Origin: Nocardioides ganghwensis
GTDB lineage: Bacteria > Actinomycetota > Actinomycetes > Propionibacteriales > Nocardioidaceae
Assembly: GCF_014779655.1 (NCBI RefSeq)
Contig: NZ_JACXYX010000006.1
Location: forward strand, 124,001 to 188,000
Length of the DNA: 64,000 bases
Direction of reading: 5' to 3'
Both the position numbers and the translations under genes were made by a program. A model generated the notes under the pieces. The model ran no database searches, was not told the origin of the DNA, and worked only from the letters and a program-made list of their open reading frames with translations. Position 1 is the first letter of the stretch, and the number at the start of each line of letters is the position of its first letter. Shown in pieces: positions 55,501 through 64,000 of this stretch.

Positions 55501-56934
55501 TCAGCCCTTCGGCGTCTCGACCGACGCACCGCCGCGCGTACGCCGGCGGTTGCGGTTGCGGCGACGCGGCGCGTCACCGGACTTCTCGGCGGACGCGGAG
55601 TCGGAGCGAGAGTCGGAGCGAGAGTCGGAGCGGGATTCTGACCGGCCCGACCCCGAGCGGTCGGAGGAGCGACGCTCGCGCGAGCCCTCGCGCGGCGCGC
55701 GCTCCTTCTTCTCGACCGGGGCGGGGTCGACGACACGGCCCTTGGTGCCGGCCGGGATGCCCTGGTCGTGGAAGAGGTGCTCGGAGGTCGAGTACGTCTC
55801 CTGTGGGGAGTCGAACGGCAGGTCGAGCGCCTTGTTGATCATCTTCCAGCGGTGCAGGTCGGCCCAGTCGACGAAGGTGATCGCGATGCCGGAGGCCCCC
55901 GCGCGGCCGGTGCGGCCGATGCGGTGGACGTAGGTCTTGTCGTCCTCGGGGCAGGTGTAGTTGATGACGTGGGAGACGCCGCGCACGTCGATGCCGCGAG
56001 CGGCGACGTCGGTGCAGACGAGGACCTGGATCTTGTCCTCGCGGAAGCGGGCCAGCGCCTTCTCGCGCGCGACCTGGGCCATGTCACCGTGCAGCGGCGA
56101 GGCCCTGAAGCCGCGCTCCTGCAGGTCCTCGGCGATGCGCTGGGCCTGACGCTTGGTGCGGGTGAACACGATCATCTTGTCGGCGTCCTCGGCCTGGAGG
56201 ATGCGGCCGATGATCTCGGGCTTGTCGAGGTCGTGGGCCTGGTAGATGAACTGCGCGGTCGCCGGCACCATCGTGGTGTCGTACGACGACTCGGCGCGGA
56301 TGTTCATCGGGTGCCGCATGTGGGTGCGGGCCAGCGCGACGATCGCGGACGGCATGGTGGCCGAGAAGAGCATCGTCTGGCGCGTCTCGGGCGTCTTCGA
56401 CAGCAGGGTGATGACGTCGGGCAGGAAGCCCAGGTCGAGCATCTCGTCGGCCTCGTCGAGCACGAGCGCGTGCACGTGCGAGAGGTCGAGGGCCCGGCGG
56501 TTGGCCAGGTCGATGAGGCGACCGGGGGTGCCGACGACGATGTCGACGCCGGCGTCGAGGGCCTCGAGCTGCGGCTCGTAGCCGACGCCGCCGTAGACGG
56601 TGAGGACGCGCAGGCCCATGTCCTTGCTGGCCAGGCTCAGGTCGCTGGAGACCTGGAGCGCGAGCTCGCGGGTCGGGGCGACGATGAGCGCCTGCGGCTT
56701 GCCCTGCGGGAGGTCGGCGTACGCCGGGTTGCTCGGCGCGATCGACCGCTGCATCACGGGGATGCCGAACGCCAGCGTCTTGCCGGTGCCCGTGCGGGCC
56801 TGGCCGATGAGGTCGGTGCCGAGCAGGGCGACCGAGAGGGTCATCTCCTGGATGGCGAAGGGGGTGGTGATGCCGGCGCGGTCGAGCGCGTCGCAGATCT
56901 CGGGCAGCACGCCCAGTTCACGGAAGGTGGTCAC
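55501..56934 (-). CDS. rhlE: DEAD-box RNA helicase
   Basis: 477 aa. Q motif (FRELGVLPEICDALDRAGITTPFAIQ), Walker A ARTGTGKTLA, PTRELALQ, TPGRLIDL, VLDEADEML, SATMP, and the second domain with FTRTKRQAQRIAEDL, TDVAARGIDV and HRIGRTGRAG. The C-terminal extension is basic and Arg/Ser/Asp rich with a 12-bp tandem repeat in the DNA. Likely roles are mRNA turnover or ribosome assembly, especially in the cold. GTG start at 56934; convergent with parA (6-nt gap). The gene symbol follows synteny and is not certain. Confidence 0.92.
   Translation of the reverse strand: MTTFRELGVLPEICDALDRAGITTPFAIQEMTLSVALLGTDLIGQARTGTGKTLAFGIPVMQRSIAPSNPAYADLPQGKPQALIVAPTRELALQVSSDLSLASKDMGLRVLTVYGGVGYEPQLEALDAGVDIVVGTPGRLIDLANRRALDLSHVHALVLDEADEMLDLGFLPDVITLLSKTPETRQTMLFSATMPSAIVALARTHMRHPMNIRAESSYDTTMVPATAQFIYQAHDLDKPEIIGRILQAEDADKMIVFTRTKRQAQRIAEDLQERGFRASPLHGDMAQVAREKALARFREDKIQVLVCTDVAARGIDVRGVSHVINYTCPEDDKTYVHRIGRTGRAGASGIAITFVDWADLHRWKMINKALDLPFDSPQETYSTSEHLFHDQGIPAGTKGRVVDPAPVEKKERAPREGSRERRSSDRSGSGRSESRSDSRSDSRSDSASAEKSGDAPRRRNRNRRRTRGGASVETPKG
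55596..55631. repeat. 12-bp tandem repeat in the helicase tail
   Basis: Three units of GAGTCGGAGCGA (the last ends CGG) encode repeated Arg-Ser-Asp-Ser on the minus strand. The unit is a multiple of three, so copy number can change without frameshift. Confidence 0.75.
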
Positions 56935-57092
56935 GAATGGTGTCGCTCTCTGATGAGTCGGGTTGTCCCACGCGTATGCGGTCAGCCCACTCGCACGCCC
57001 TCAGAGGGGACAAGTGCCGACCGCGCACATACAGGCGGCCACCGGATGAGTCGGCGGCTCGGTCACCATGATGCTATCGCTACGCTGCGAAC

Positions 57093-57767
57093 ATGACGGA
57101 ATCGCCCGATGAGGACTACCGCCGAGCCGCCGTCGACCTCCTCGGGGCGATCGCCTACGGGGAGCTCTCGGCCTTCGAGCGTCTCGTCGAGGACGCCAAG
57201 ATGGCGCCCGGCATCGGCGACAAGATCGCCATCGGTGCGATGGCCACCGCGGAGTTCGGCCACCTCCAGAAGCTCGTCGAGCGGCTCGAGCAGCTCGGCG
57301 CCGACCCCGCCGAGGCGATGCAGGCCTTCCGGCACAGCTTCGACAGCTTCCACGCGCACACGGCGCCCTCGGACTACTACGAGGGGCTGATCAAGGCCTA
57401 CGTCGGCGACGGCCTCGCCGCGGACTTCTACCGCGAGATCGCGGCCTACCTCGACCCCGAGACCCGCGAGGTGATCATCAGCTCCCTGGAGGACACGGGG
57501 CAGACGGCGTTCATCGTCGAGCGGGTCCGCGCCGGGATCGCCGAGGACCACCGGCTCGGCGGTCGGCTCGCGCTGTGGGGCCGCCGGCTGATGGGGGAGG
57601 CCCTCACGCAGGCCCAGCGGGTCGCGGGCGACCGCGACTCGCTGACGGCGCTGCTCGCCGGCGGCGTCGACCGTCCCGGGCTCGACCTGGCGGCGCTCGG
57701 GCGGATGTTCGCCCGGCTCACCGAGCTGCACGCCGCCCGGATGGCCGAGCTCGGTCTCGAGGCCTGA
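57093..57767 (+). CDS. Ferritin-like fold protein (Rv3210c-type)
   Basis: 224 aa, mostly helical. Glu and His residues spaced like a ferritin/MiaE-type di-iron centre are present (AYGELSAFERLVEDA, TAEFGHLQKLVERLEQL, HAHTAPSDYYEGLIKAYVGDGL). The family sits next to rhlE in actinobacteria; tRNA-modifying hydroxylase relatives exist but the function here is unknown. TACGCT (57081-57086) lies 6 nt before the ATG: leaderless. Divergent from the helicase across 158 nt in which I see only a repeated GATGAGTCGG. Confidence 0.82.
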   Translation: MTESPDEDYRRAAVDLLGAIAYGELSAFERLVEDAKMAPGIGDKIAIGAMATAEFGHLQKLVERLEQLGADPAEAMQAFRHSFDSFHAHTAPSDYYEGLIKAYVGDGLAADFYREIAAYLDPETREVIISSLEDTGQTAFIVERVRAGIAEDHRLGGRLALWGRRLMGEALTQAQRVAGDRDSLTALLAGGVDRPGLDLAALGRMFARLTELHAARMAELGLEA

Positions 57768-57773
57768 GGTCCG

Positions 57774-58088
57774 TCAGGCCCTCGGGGTGTGGCGACCGGT
57801 GAAGGTCGCCGCGACCACGACCAGCACCGCGGCGACGCCGACCTGCCAGACGTGGCGCCAGAGGTCGAGGCCGCGGCTCGTGTCGTACATGTCGCCGTTG
57901 GGGTAGTTGTCGGCGACGCCGAACAGCCCGTAGTAGACGTAGCTGCCGACGAACGCGCCGACGATGCCGCACACGACGGTCAGCCACAGCGGGATGTTGT
58001 CGCGGTCACCGGGGGCGATCGCCTTGCCGAGGAATCCGATGACCAGACCGACCGCGATGGTGACGAGGATGGTCCAGAGCAGACCCAT
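57774..58088 (-). CDS. GlsB/YeaQ/YmgE family stress-response membrane protein
   Basis: 104 aa. Three hydrophobic segments (about 4-25, 33-60, 80-98); the Gly-rich VGLVIGFLGKAIAPGDRDNIPLW and VVCGIVGAFVGSYVYYGLFG are the family hallmark. Small membrane protein, often stress-induced, sometimes called transglycosylase-associated. It lies inside the otherwise conserved rhlE-to-moeZ block. Confidence 0.87.
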   Translation of the reverse strand: MGLLWTILVTIAVGLVIGFLGKAIAPGDRDNIPLWLTVVCGIVGAFVGSYVYYGLFGVADNYPNGDMYDTSRGLDLWRHVWQVGVAAVLVVVAATFTGRHTPRA

Positions 58089-58107
58089 GGCTGTCCTCCC
58101 GCGCGGG

Positions 58108-58326
58108 TCAGCGGAAGCCGACGGTGCTGGCGCTCGGGGAGCCCAGCTCGACGTACGCGATCTTGGAGGCCGGCACGACCACCGCGCGACCCTTGGTGTC
58201 CTTGAGGTGCAGCACGCCGTTGTCGGCGAGCGCCTCGCCGAGCAGCTTCTCGACGTCCTCGGGCGTGCTGTCGGTGTCGAGCACGAGCTCGCGCTGGGCG
58301 TGCTGCACGCCGATCTTGACCTCCAC
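58108..58326 (-). CDS. DUF3107 family protein
   Basis: 72 aa. VEVKIGVQHAQRELVLDTD, EALADNGVLHLKDTKGRAVVVPASKIAYVELGSP and the C-terminal VGFR are typical of DUF3107 (mycobacterial TB9.4), a small ATP-binding-like beta protein of unknown role. GTG start at 58326 supported by GAGGAG upstream. It follows the TetR gene on the same strand by 51 nt. Confidence 0.9.
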   Translation of the reverse strand: MEVKIGVQHAQRELVLDTDSTPEDVEKLLGEALADNGVLHLKDTKGRAVVVPASKIAYVELGSPSASTVGFR

Positions 58327-58377
58327 GGTGGATGCTCCTCAGCTCAGGGGGTGTACGTCGTGATGAATGATGCCGGG

Positions 58378-59028
58378 TCAGTGGTCGTCGGTCATCGGGT
58401 AGCCCCGGATGCCGCGCCACGCGAGGCCCGCGATCAGGGCCGCGGCGTCGTCCTGCTTGATCTCTCCGCCGCCCGCCAGCCAGAACCTCGCGGAGACCTG
58501 CGCCATTCCCACGAGCGAGACGGCCAGGAGCTCCGAGGCCTCGTCGGGCAGGCCGGTGTCGGTGCGGATCACGTCGGCGATCATCGAGGCGCACTCCGTC
58601 GTCACCCGGTCGACCCGCTCGCGCACGTCGGGCTCGCTGGTGAGGTCGGACTCGAAGACCAGCCGGAACGCACCCTCCTCGGACGCGACGTAGCTGTAGA
58701 AGACCTTCATCGTCGCCGTGACGCGGTCCTTGTTGTCCGTGGTCGAGGCGAGCGCCTCGCGGCAGTTGTCGATGATCAGGTCGCAGGAGGTGTCGAGCAG
58801 CGCGAGGTAGAGGTCGAGCTTGCCGGGGAAGTGCTGGTAGAGCACCGGCTTCGAGACGCCGGCACGATCGGCGATGTCGTCCATCGCGGCTGCGTGGTAC
58901 CCCTGGGCGACGAAGACCTCAAGGGCCGACTCGAGCAGCTGCGCGCGGCGCTCGCGGCGCGGCATCCGCCCGCCGCGCGGTCGCGGCTGGGCGCCATCGA
59001 ACGAGGTGTCGGTGCTGCCTGCGGTCAC
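58378..59028 (-). CDS. TetR family transcriptional regulator
   Basis: 216 aa. N-terminal helix-turn-helix (about 22-70: RRAQLLESALEVFVAQGYHAAAMDDIADRAGVSKPVLYQHFPGKLDLYLALL in pieces). The ligand domain includes FRLVFESDLTSEPDVRERVDRV and WRGIRGYPMTDDH. Similar to Rv3208-type regulators located in the same gene order. Effector and targets unknown. GTG 59028 has CAGGAG 6 nt upstream. Confidence 0.9.
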   Translation of the reverse strand: MTAGSTDTSFDGAQPRPRGGRMPRRERRAQLLESALEVFVAQGYHAAAMDDIADRAGVSKPVLYQHFPGKLDLYLALLDTSCDLIIDNCREALASTTDNKDRVTATMKVFYSYVASEEGAFRLVFESDLTSEPDVRERVDRVTTECASMIADVIRTDTGLPDEASELLAVSLVGMAQVSARFWLAGGGEIKQDDAAALIAGLAWRGIRGYPMTDDH

Positions 59029-59184
59029 GTCGTACTCCTGAGTAGTCGGTCGGGCCGAGCCTAGCCGCCCGTACGCCCTGAGCCCGCGTCCGTATCGCGG
59101 GACGCGGCACCGCGTGTCCGGAGGCCGCGGGGAACATGGAGGACGCCGGTGCTGTTGCACCGACACCCGAGTCAAGGAGAAGAC

Positions 59185-60384
59185 GTGTCGTTCGAAGCAC
59201 TGGTCGAGCCCGCTGCGGAGCTCACCGTGGACGAGGTGCGCCGCTACAGCAGGCACCTGATCATCCCCGACGTGGGCATGAGCGGGCAGAAGCGGCTGAA
59301 GAACGCCAAGGTGCTGGTCATCGGTGCCGGCGGACTGGGCTCGCCCGCCCTGCTCTACCTCGCCGCCGCCGGCGTGGGCACCATCGGCATCGCGGAGTTC
59401 GACGAGGTCGACGAGTCCAACCTCCAGCGCCAGATCATCCACGGGATGTCCGACATCGGCCGCTCCAAGGCCGTGTCGGCCAAGGAGTCGATCGCCGAGG
59501 TCAACCCCTACGTCGAGGTCGTGGTGCACGACGAGCGCCTCGACAACGACAACGTGATGCAGGTCTTCGAGGGCTACGACCTCATCGTCGACGGCACCGA
59601 CAACTTCGCCACCCGCTACATGGTCAACGACGCGGCCTACTTCCTGGGCATCCCCTACGTGTGGGGCTCGATCTACCGCTTCGACGGCCAGGCCTCGGTC
59701 TTCGCGCCGACGATGGCCGACGACGCGCCGTGCTACCGCTGCCTCTACCCCGAGCCCCCGCCGCCGGGCATGGTGCCCAGCTGCGCCGAGGGCGGCGTGC
59801 TGGGCGTGCTCTGCGCCAGCATCGGCTCGATCCAGGTCAACGAGGCGATCAAGCTGCTGACCGGCATCGGCGACCCCGCGATCGGCAAGCTCGTCATCTA
59901 CGACGCGCTCGAGCTCGAGTGGCGCAAGCTCAAGGTCCGCAAGGACCCGAACTGTGCGCTGTGCGGCGAGAACGCCACCGTCACCGGCCTCATCGACTAC
60001 GACGCCTTCTGCGGCGCCGTGTCCGACGAGGCCGCCGAGGCGGCGGCCGGCTCCACCATCTCGGTCACCCAGCTCGAGGCGATGCTCAAGGAGCGCGAGG
60101 AGGGGACCCGCGACTTCGAGCTCATCGACGTGCGCGAGCCCAACGAGTTCGAGATCAACCAGATCCCGGGCGCCCGCCTCGTCCCCAAGGGCGAGTTCCT
60201 CAACGGCAACGCGCTCGGCGACCTGCCCAGCGACAAGCCGATCGTGCTCCACTGCAAGTCGGGCGTCCGCTCGGCCGAGGTGCTCGCGATCGTCAAGGGC
60301 GCCGGCTACTCCGACGCCGTCCACGTCGGCGGCGGCGTGGTGGCCTGGGTCAGCCAGATCGACCCGAGCCAGCCGGCGTACTGA
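59185..60384 (+). CDS. moeZ: Adenylyltransferase/sulfurtransferase MoeZ
   Basis: 399 aa. E1-like ThiF/MoeB domain (about 1-260) with VLVIGAGGLGSPALLYLAAAGVG, the DNLQRQIIH-type ESNLQRQIIH, zinc ligands (CYRCLYP, CALCG) and GSCAEGG-like active-site region. A rhodanese domain follows (about 285-395) with the persulfide-carrying Cys in LHCKSGVR (about 357). It activates small sulfur-carrier proteins and loads sulfur for molybdopterin, thiamine, cysteine or siderophore pathways. GTG 59185 is supported by AAGGAG (59174-59179). Confidence 0.93.
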   Translation: MSFEALVEPAAELTVDEVRRYSRHLIIPDVGMSGQKRLKNAKVLVIGAGGLGSPALLYLAAAGVGTIGIAEFDEVDESNLQRQIIHGMSDIGRSKAVSAKESIAEVNPYVEVVVHDERLDNDNVMQVFEGYDLIVDGTDNFATRYMVNDAAYFLGIPYVWGSIYRFDGQASVFAPTMADDAPCYRCLYPEPPPPGMVPSCAEGGVLGVLCASIGSIQVNEAIKLLTGIGDPAIGKLVIYDALELEWRKLKVRKDPNCALCGENATVTGLIDYDAFCGAVSDEAAEAAAGSTISVTQLEAMLKEREEGTRDFELIDVREPNEFEINQIPGARLVPKGEFLNGNALGDLPSDKPIVLHCKSGVRSAEVLAIVKGAGYSDAVHVGGGVVAWVSQIDPSQPAY

Positions 60385-60426
60385 TCCCCGTACGCCCCTC
60401 CCGTACGCACCCTGCACGCAGCGGGA

Positions 60427-60458
60427 CGCGCGGGTGGTCAGGAGTGACTACCCGCGCG
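60427..60458 (+). terminator. 13-bp hairpin between moeZ and the protease gene
   Basis: CGCGCGGGTGGTC (60427-60439), loop AGGAGT, GACTACCCGCGCG (60446-60458); all positions pair, one as G-T. It is probably the moeZ terminator, 35 nt before the protease start. Confidence 0.65.
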
Positions 60459-60492
60459 TAACCCGTGTGAGCCATGCCTCGTTGAGGGTGGC

Positions 60493-61362
60493 ATGCGTAC
60501 TCCCACGAAGCTCCTGACCCTCGCCGCCGCGGGCCTCGTGGCCGCGGCCGCCACCAGCGCCCCCGCGACCGCCGCACCGAAGAAGCAGGTGCGGACCGCC
60601 TGGGCTCCCGCCGACACGGCCACGATCCACCCCGGGGTGCAGATGTACACCGACGGTGCCCAGTGCACCGCCAACTTCGTCTTCACCGACACCGCCGGCA
60701 CGACGTACGTCGGCTATGCCGCCCACTGCGCCGGCACCGGTGAGGCCACCGACACCAACGGCTGCGACGCCGGCTCGCTCCCGCTCGGGACCAGGGTCGA
60801 CTTCGTCGAGGGCGGCTCGCTCCTCGCCGAGGGCACCCGCGTCGGCGGCGGCACGCTCGTCTACTCCTCCTGGCTGGCGATGCAGCAGCGCGGCGAGACC
60901 GACGAGAACGCCTGCGCCTACAACGACTTCGCCCTGGTGAAGGTCGACGCCGCCGACGCCGCCGAGGTCAACCCGTCGGTCCCGTTCTGGGGCGGACCGG
61001 TCGCCCTCAACACGACCGGCACCGCGGCCGGTGACACGGTCTACTCCTACGGCAACTCCAGCCTCCGCGGCGGCATCGAGACGCTGTCGCCCAAGCAGGG
61101 CACCAGCCTCGGCACCGAGGGCGACGGGTGGTCGCACCCGGTCTACACGGTGACGCCCGGCGTCCCGGGTGACTCCGGCTCGGCCTTCCTCGACGCCGAG
61201 GGCAACGCGCTCGGCACCCTGTCCACGCTCGCCCTCGCCCCGCTCGCCGGGTCCAACGGCGTCGGCGACCTGGCCCACGAGCTCGCCTACGCCCAGTCCA
61301 CCAGCGGCATCGCCGGCCTGCGACTGGTGCCCGGCACGGAGCCGTTCAGCCCGCTCCTCTGA
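60493..61362 (+). CDS. Secreted trypsin-like serine protease
   Basis: 289 aa. Signal peptide (about 1-28, LLTLAAAGLVAAAATSAPATA). The catalytic triad is recognisable: His78 (GYAAHC), Asp145 (YNDFALVKV) and Ser228 (GVPGDSGSAF). Cys58-Cys79 and Cys91-Cys141 could form disulfides. It is shorter and more divergent than classical chymotrypsin-like enzymes, resembling chymotrypsin/glutamyl endopeptidase types of actinobacteria. Natural substrate unknown. No clear Shine-Dalgarno before ATG 60493. Confidence 0.82.
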   Translation: MRTPTKLLTLAAAGLVAAAATSAPATAAPKKQVRTAWAPADTATIHPGVQMYTDGAQCTANFVFTDTAGTTYVGYAAHCAGTGEATDTNGCDAGSLPLGTRVDFVEGGSLLAEGTRVGGGTLVYSSWLAMQQRGETDENACAYNDFALVKVDAADAAEVNPSVPFWGGPVALNTTGTAAGDTVYSYGNSSLRGGIETLSPKQGTSLGTEGDGWSHPVYTVTPGVPGDSGSAFLDAEGNALGTLSTLALAPLAGSNGVGDLAHELAYAQSTSGIAGLRLVPGTEPFSPLL

Positions 61363-61424
61363 GGTCGTGACTCCCACCTGACCCCCACAGGCGCCTGTCC
61401 CCACCAGGCGCGCCCCCCTCGCAT

Positions 61425-61456
61425 GGCGCGACCCGTTCACCTAGGGTCGCGCCATG
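61425..61456. promoter_or_regulatory. 13-bp inverted repeat ending at the DUF4129 start codon
   Basis: CATGGCGCGACCC and GGGTCGCGCCATG pair perfectly across a 9-nt spacer. The right arm finishes with the ATG of the DUF4129 gene (61454-61456). TAGGGT (61442-61447) is the -10 box, 6 nt before the ATG. The layout is the same as at mtrA. Confidence 0.6.
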
Positions 61457-62257
61457 CGTGCTCTGGGGGACTGGCCGCCGGCTGCGCGTGCCGTCACCGC
61501 CGTGGCCGCCACCTGCCTGTTCATGGTGCTGGTCGCGTGGGCCACGCTGCTCGGCCCCGACCAGGTCTTCACCGGCCCCGGGCCGCGGCCGGCCACGATC
61601 AGCGCGACGGAGTCCTGCACGCCGCTGCCGGTGCGGACGAACCCCGACGGCACCACCGAGGTGGTGTACCCCGACGACTACGCGCTGGACAGCGGCTACT
61701 GCGACCCGCCCGCGGCCGACGTCCGCGACGAGGCCGAGGACATCGTCCGGGATAACCCGCCCCCGTTCTGGCTCAAGCTGCTCGTGTGGACGTTCCTCGG
61801 GCTGCTGCTCGCCGCTGGCGCGGCGCTGGTGCTGTGGCTGCTGATCGAGGTCGCGCGCCACTTCAGGGCACGCCGGGGCAGGCGCGAGGAGCGCCCGGAC
61901 GTGGAGTTCGCCGTCCTCGACGAGCCTGGCCGGGTCGCCGAGCAGGTCGCCCGGGACGCCGTCGAGCAGGACGCGCTGCTCCGTGAGGGCGACCCCCGCA
62001 ACGCGATCGTCGAGGCCTGGCACCGCTTCGAGGTCCAGGGCGAGCGGGCAGGCGTGCCGCGGCGCGGTGCGGAGACGTCGTCCGAGTACGCCCTGCGCAT
62101 CCTCGACCTCGCGGACGCCGACGACGTCCCGGTGAGCCGGCTCGCCGAGCTCTACCGCGAGGCCCGCTTCTCCCACCACGAGATCACCGAGCAGCACCGG
62201 TCGGAGGCGTTCAGCGCACTGGCCGCCGTCCGGCGCAGCCTCGGGGTGCGGTCGTGA
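61454..62257 (+). CDS. DUF4129 domain membrane protein
   Basis: 267 aa. Two membrane helices (about 11-33 and 105-130) bracket an extracytoplasmic loop with two Cys. The cytoplasmic C-terminal DUF4129 has the pattern NAIVEAWHRFEVQGERAGVPRRGAETSSEYA and LYREARFSHHEITEQHR. In actinobacteria DUF4129 proteins stand beside MoxR ATPase and DUF58 genes, as here. Leaderless start 6 nt after TAGGGT. Its stop overlaps the next GTG (GTGA). Confidence 0.88.
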   Translation: MRALGDWPPAARAVTAVAATCLFMVLVAWATLLGPDQVFTGPGPRPATISATESCTPLPVRTNPDGTTEVVYPDDYALDSGYCDPPAADVRDEAEDIVRDNPPPFWLKLLVWTFLGLLLAAGAALVLWLLIEVARHFRARRGRREERPDVEFAVLDEPGRVAEQVARDAVEQDALLREGDPRNAIVEAWHRFEVQGERAGVPRRGAETSSEYALRILDLADADDVPVSRLAELYREARFSHHEITEQHRSEAFSALAAVRRSLGVRS

Positions 62258-62677
62258 GGGACGTCCTCGCGCGCTGGCGCGGCCGGGTCGGGGGCGGAGT
62301 CGTCCTGGCCGGCATCGGCTACGCGATGGCCGTGTGGCTCGACTTCGACCCCCAGCCCCTGCCGTACGCCGTCTGGGCGGTCGTCGTGCTCGCGATGACC
62401 TACCTCGTCGTGGACATCGTCGACGTCCCCGTCGCGCACTGGCAGCAGGGCATGCCGCCGAGGTCGGACCGCGTCGACGAGGCCACCTCCGACCTCCGCG
62501 TGCTGTCCAGCCACCAGCAGGCCGACCACCCGTCCGACGCGCTGGGACACCGGCTCGTCGAGCTCGCCCGCGGCCGCGACCCGGACCTCGCTGCGCAGGT
62601 CCAGCACGAGGTCTCCGGCGTGCACCGCCTCACCCCTGCCGACATCGACCGCATCCTGACCCGAATCGAGGAAGCCC

Positions 62678-62691
<14 letters not shown>
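62254..62691 (+). CDS. Small membrane protein of the MoxR operon
   Basis: 145 aa. One or two hydrophobic segments at the N-terminus (about 12-50: GGVVLAGIGYAMAVWLDF and YAVWAVVVLAMTYLVVDIV), then a soluble tail with HQQADHPSDALGHRLVELARGRDPDLAAQVQHEV. No named family is recognised, but a protein like this commonly separates DUF4129 and MoxR in actinobacteria. GTG start overlaps the DUF4129 stop by 4 nt and its own end overlaps moxR by 14 nt. Confidence 0.78.
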
Positions 62692-63669
<978 letters not shown>

Positions 63670-63673
<4 letters not shown>

Positions 63674-64000
63674 CCTCCTGGCAGCCGACACCCGCGCTCG
63701 TGCGGGCGTGCCTGCTCGCGCTCGGAGGTGTCACGGCGGGGGTCGTGCTCGGCCAGGAGGTGATGGTGGTGCTCGCCGCCCCGTTCGTCGTCGTGGCCGC
63801 GATGGGCCTGGCCGCCCGACCGCGCACCGCGCCCCGGGTGACGGCGCGCCTCGACCACCACCGGCTGCACGAGGGCCAGGGGTCGACCTCCCGGCTCGAC
63901 GTCGACGACCTCGCCGGCGTCGAGCACGTCACCCGGGTCGCCGGCGTCGCCCCCCACGTCGCCACCTCGCCGCCGTACGGTGCCGTGGGCGCACTCGTCG
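63670..64000 (+). CDS. N-terminal part of a probable DUF58 protein, cut by the window
   Basis: 110 codons are present, starting at GTG 63670 in a GTGA overlap with moxR. Two hydrophobic helices (about 12-28 and 30-48, LLALGGVTAGVVLGQEVMVVLAAPFVVVAAMGLAA) then a beta-rich start (RTAPRVTARLDHHRLHEGQ). DUF58 proteins, which have a VWA-like domain later in the chain, occupy this position after moxR. The diagnostic part lies beyond the window. Confidence 0.7.

Noticed and set aside
56952..57054. GATGAGTCGG repeated 93 nt apart in the helicase / ferritin-like intergenic region
   Set aside because: Only two 10-bp copies with no symmetry or link to a regulator; not enough to call an operator.

Overview
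The window is high-GC actinobacterial chromosome (about 72% GC by eye) with GC-ended codons, many GTG starts and ATGA/GTGA gene overlaps. The order mtrA-mtrB-lpqB-comF-hpf-LuxR regulator-secA, the order mrp-DUF1003-MgtE/CBS, and the order parA-rhlE-ferritin-like-DUF3107-TetR-moeZ are all conserved in Actinomycetota. Dispersed repeats of the form 'GTTTCGAGGCTCGCTGCGC...' plus two DUF222/HNH (13E12-type) proteins point to Nocardioides or a close relative (Propionibacteriales). This assignment is inference; there is no rRNA gene to settle it. Both ends cut through genes.

Layout. 0-1.7 kb: a DUF222 protein cut by the window edge, a repeat cluster and a frameshifted GNAT acetyltransferase. 1.7-20.1 kb: core genes, namely DUF808, ahcY, the MtrA-MtrB-LpqB envelope-stress operon, comF, a probable structured RNA (raiA type), hpf, a LuxR response regulator, a winged-helix protein, a membrane protein, a 1,101-aa SARP/AAA/TPR regulator, a hemerythrin protein and secA. 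20.1-25.5 kb: a LysM / Rv3235-like pair, a hypothetical gene, tatB, mrp, DUF1003 and an MgtE-N/CBS protein. 25.6-33.3 kb: an accessory block of secreted or surface enzymes. It holds two EEP-fold proteins (one fused to a degenerate alkaline-phosphatase-like domain), a LicD nucleotidyltransferase fused to a methyltransferase, a small coiled-coil protein, a sulfotransferase and a secreted phospholipase D-like enzyme. 34-44.7 kb: an acyl-CoA dehydrogenase, then a ROK-regulated sugar ABC transporter operon with two TIM-barrel isomerases/epimerases and a Gfo/Idh/MocA dehydrogenase. 44.7-54.6 kb: mixed genes, including a mesaconyl-CoA hydratase, a second sulfotransferase, DUF5302, a phosphatase, a PHP protein, a P-loop kinase, a full DUF222/HNH protein, a DnaQ-like exonuclease, a GNAT and an SDR. 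54.6-60.4 kb: the conserved parA-to-moeZ block. 60.5-64 kb: a secreted trypsin-like protease, then a DUF4129 / membrane protein / MoxR / DUF58 operon that runs off the right end.

Three signals cut across the annotation. First, many genes have a TAnnnT -10 box only 6-8 nt before the start codon, so much of the window is probably transcribed leaderless. Second, at five of these starts a 9-19 bp inverted repeat places one arm over or directly against the start codon. Third, the palindrome CGTACG is used far more often than base composition predicts, in all reading frames. The most promising under-described system is the 25.6-33.2 kb surface block; the most promising RNA lies in the only gene-free gap over 300 bp, at 9,320-9,720 between comF and hpf. 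I saw no tRNA, rRNA, CRISPR array, insertion sequence or prophage.
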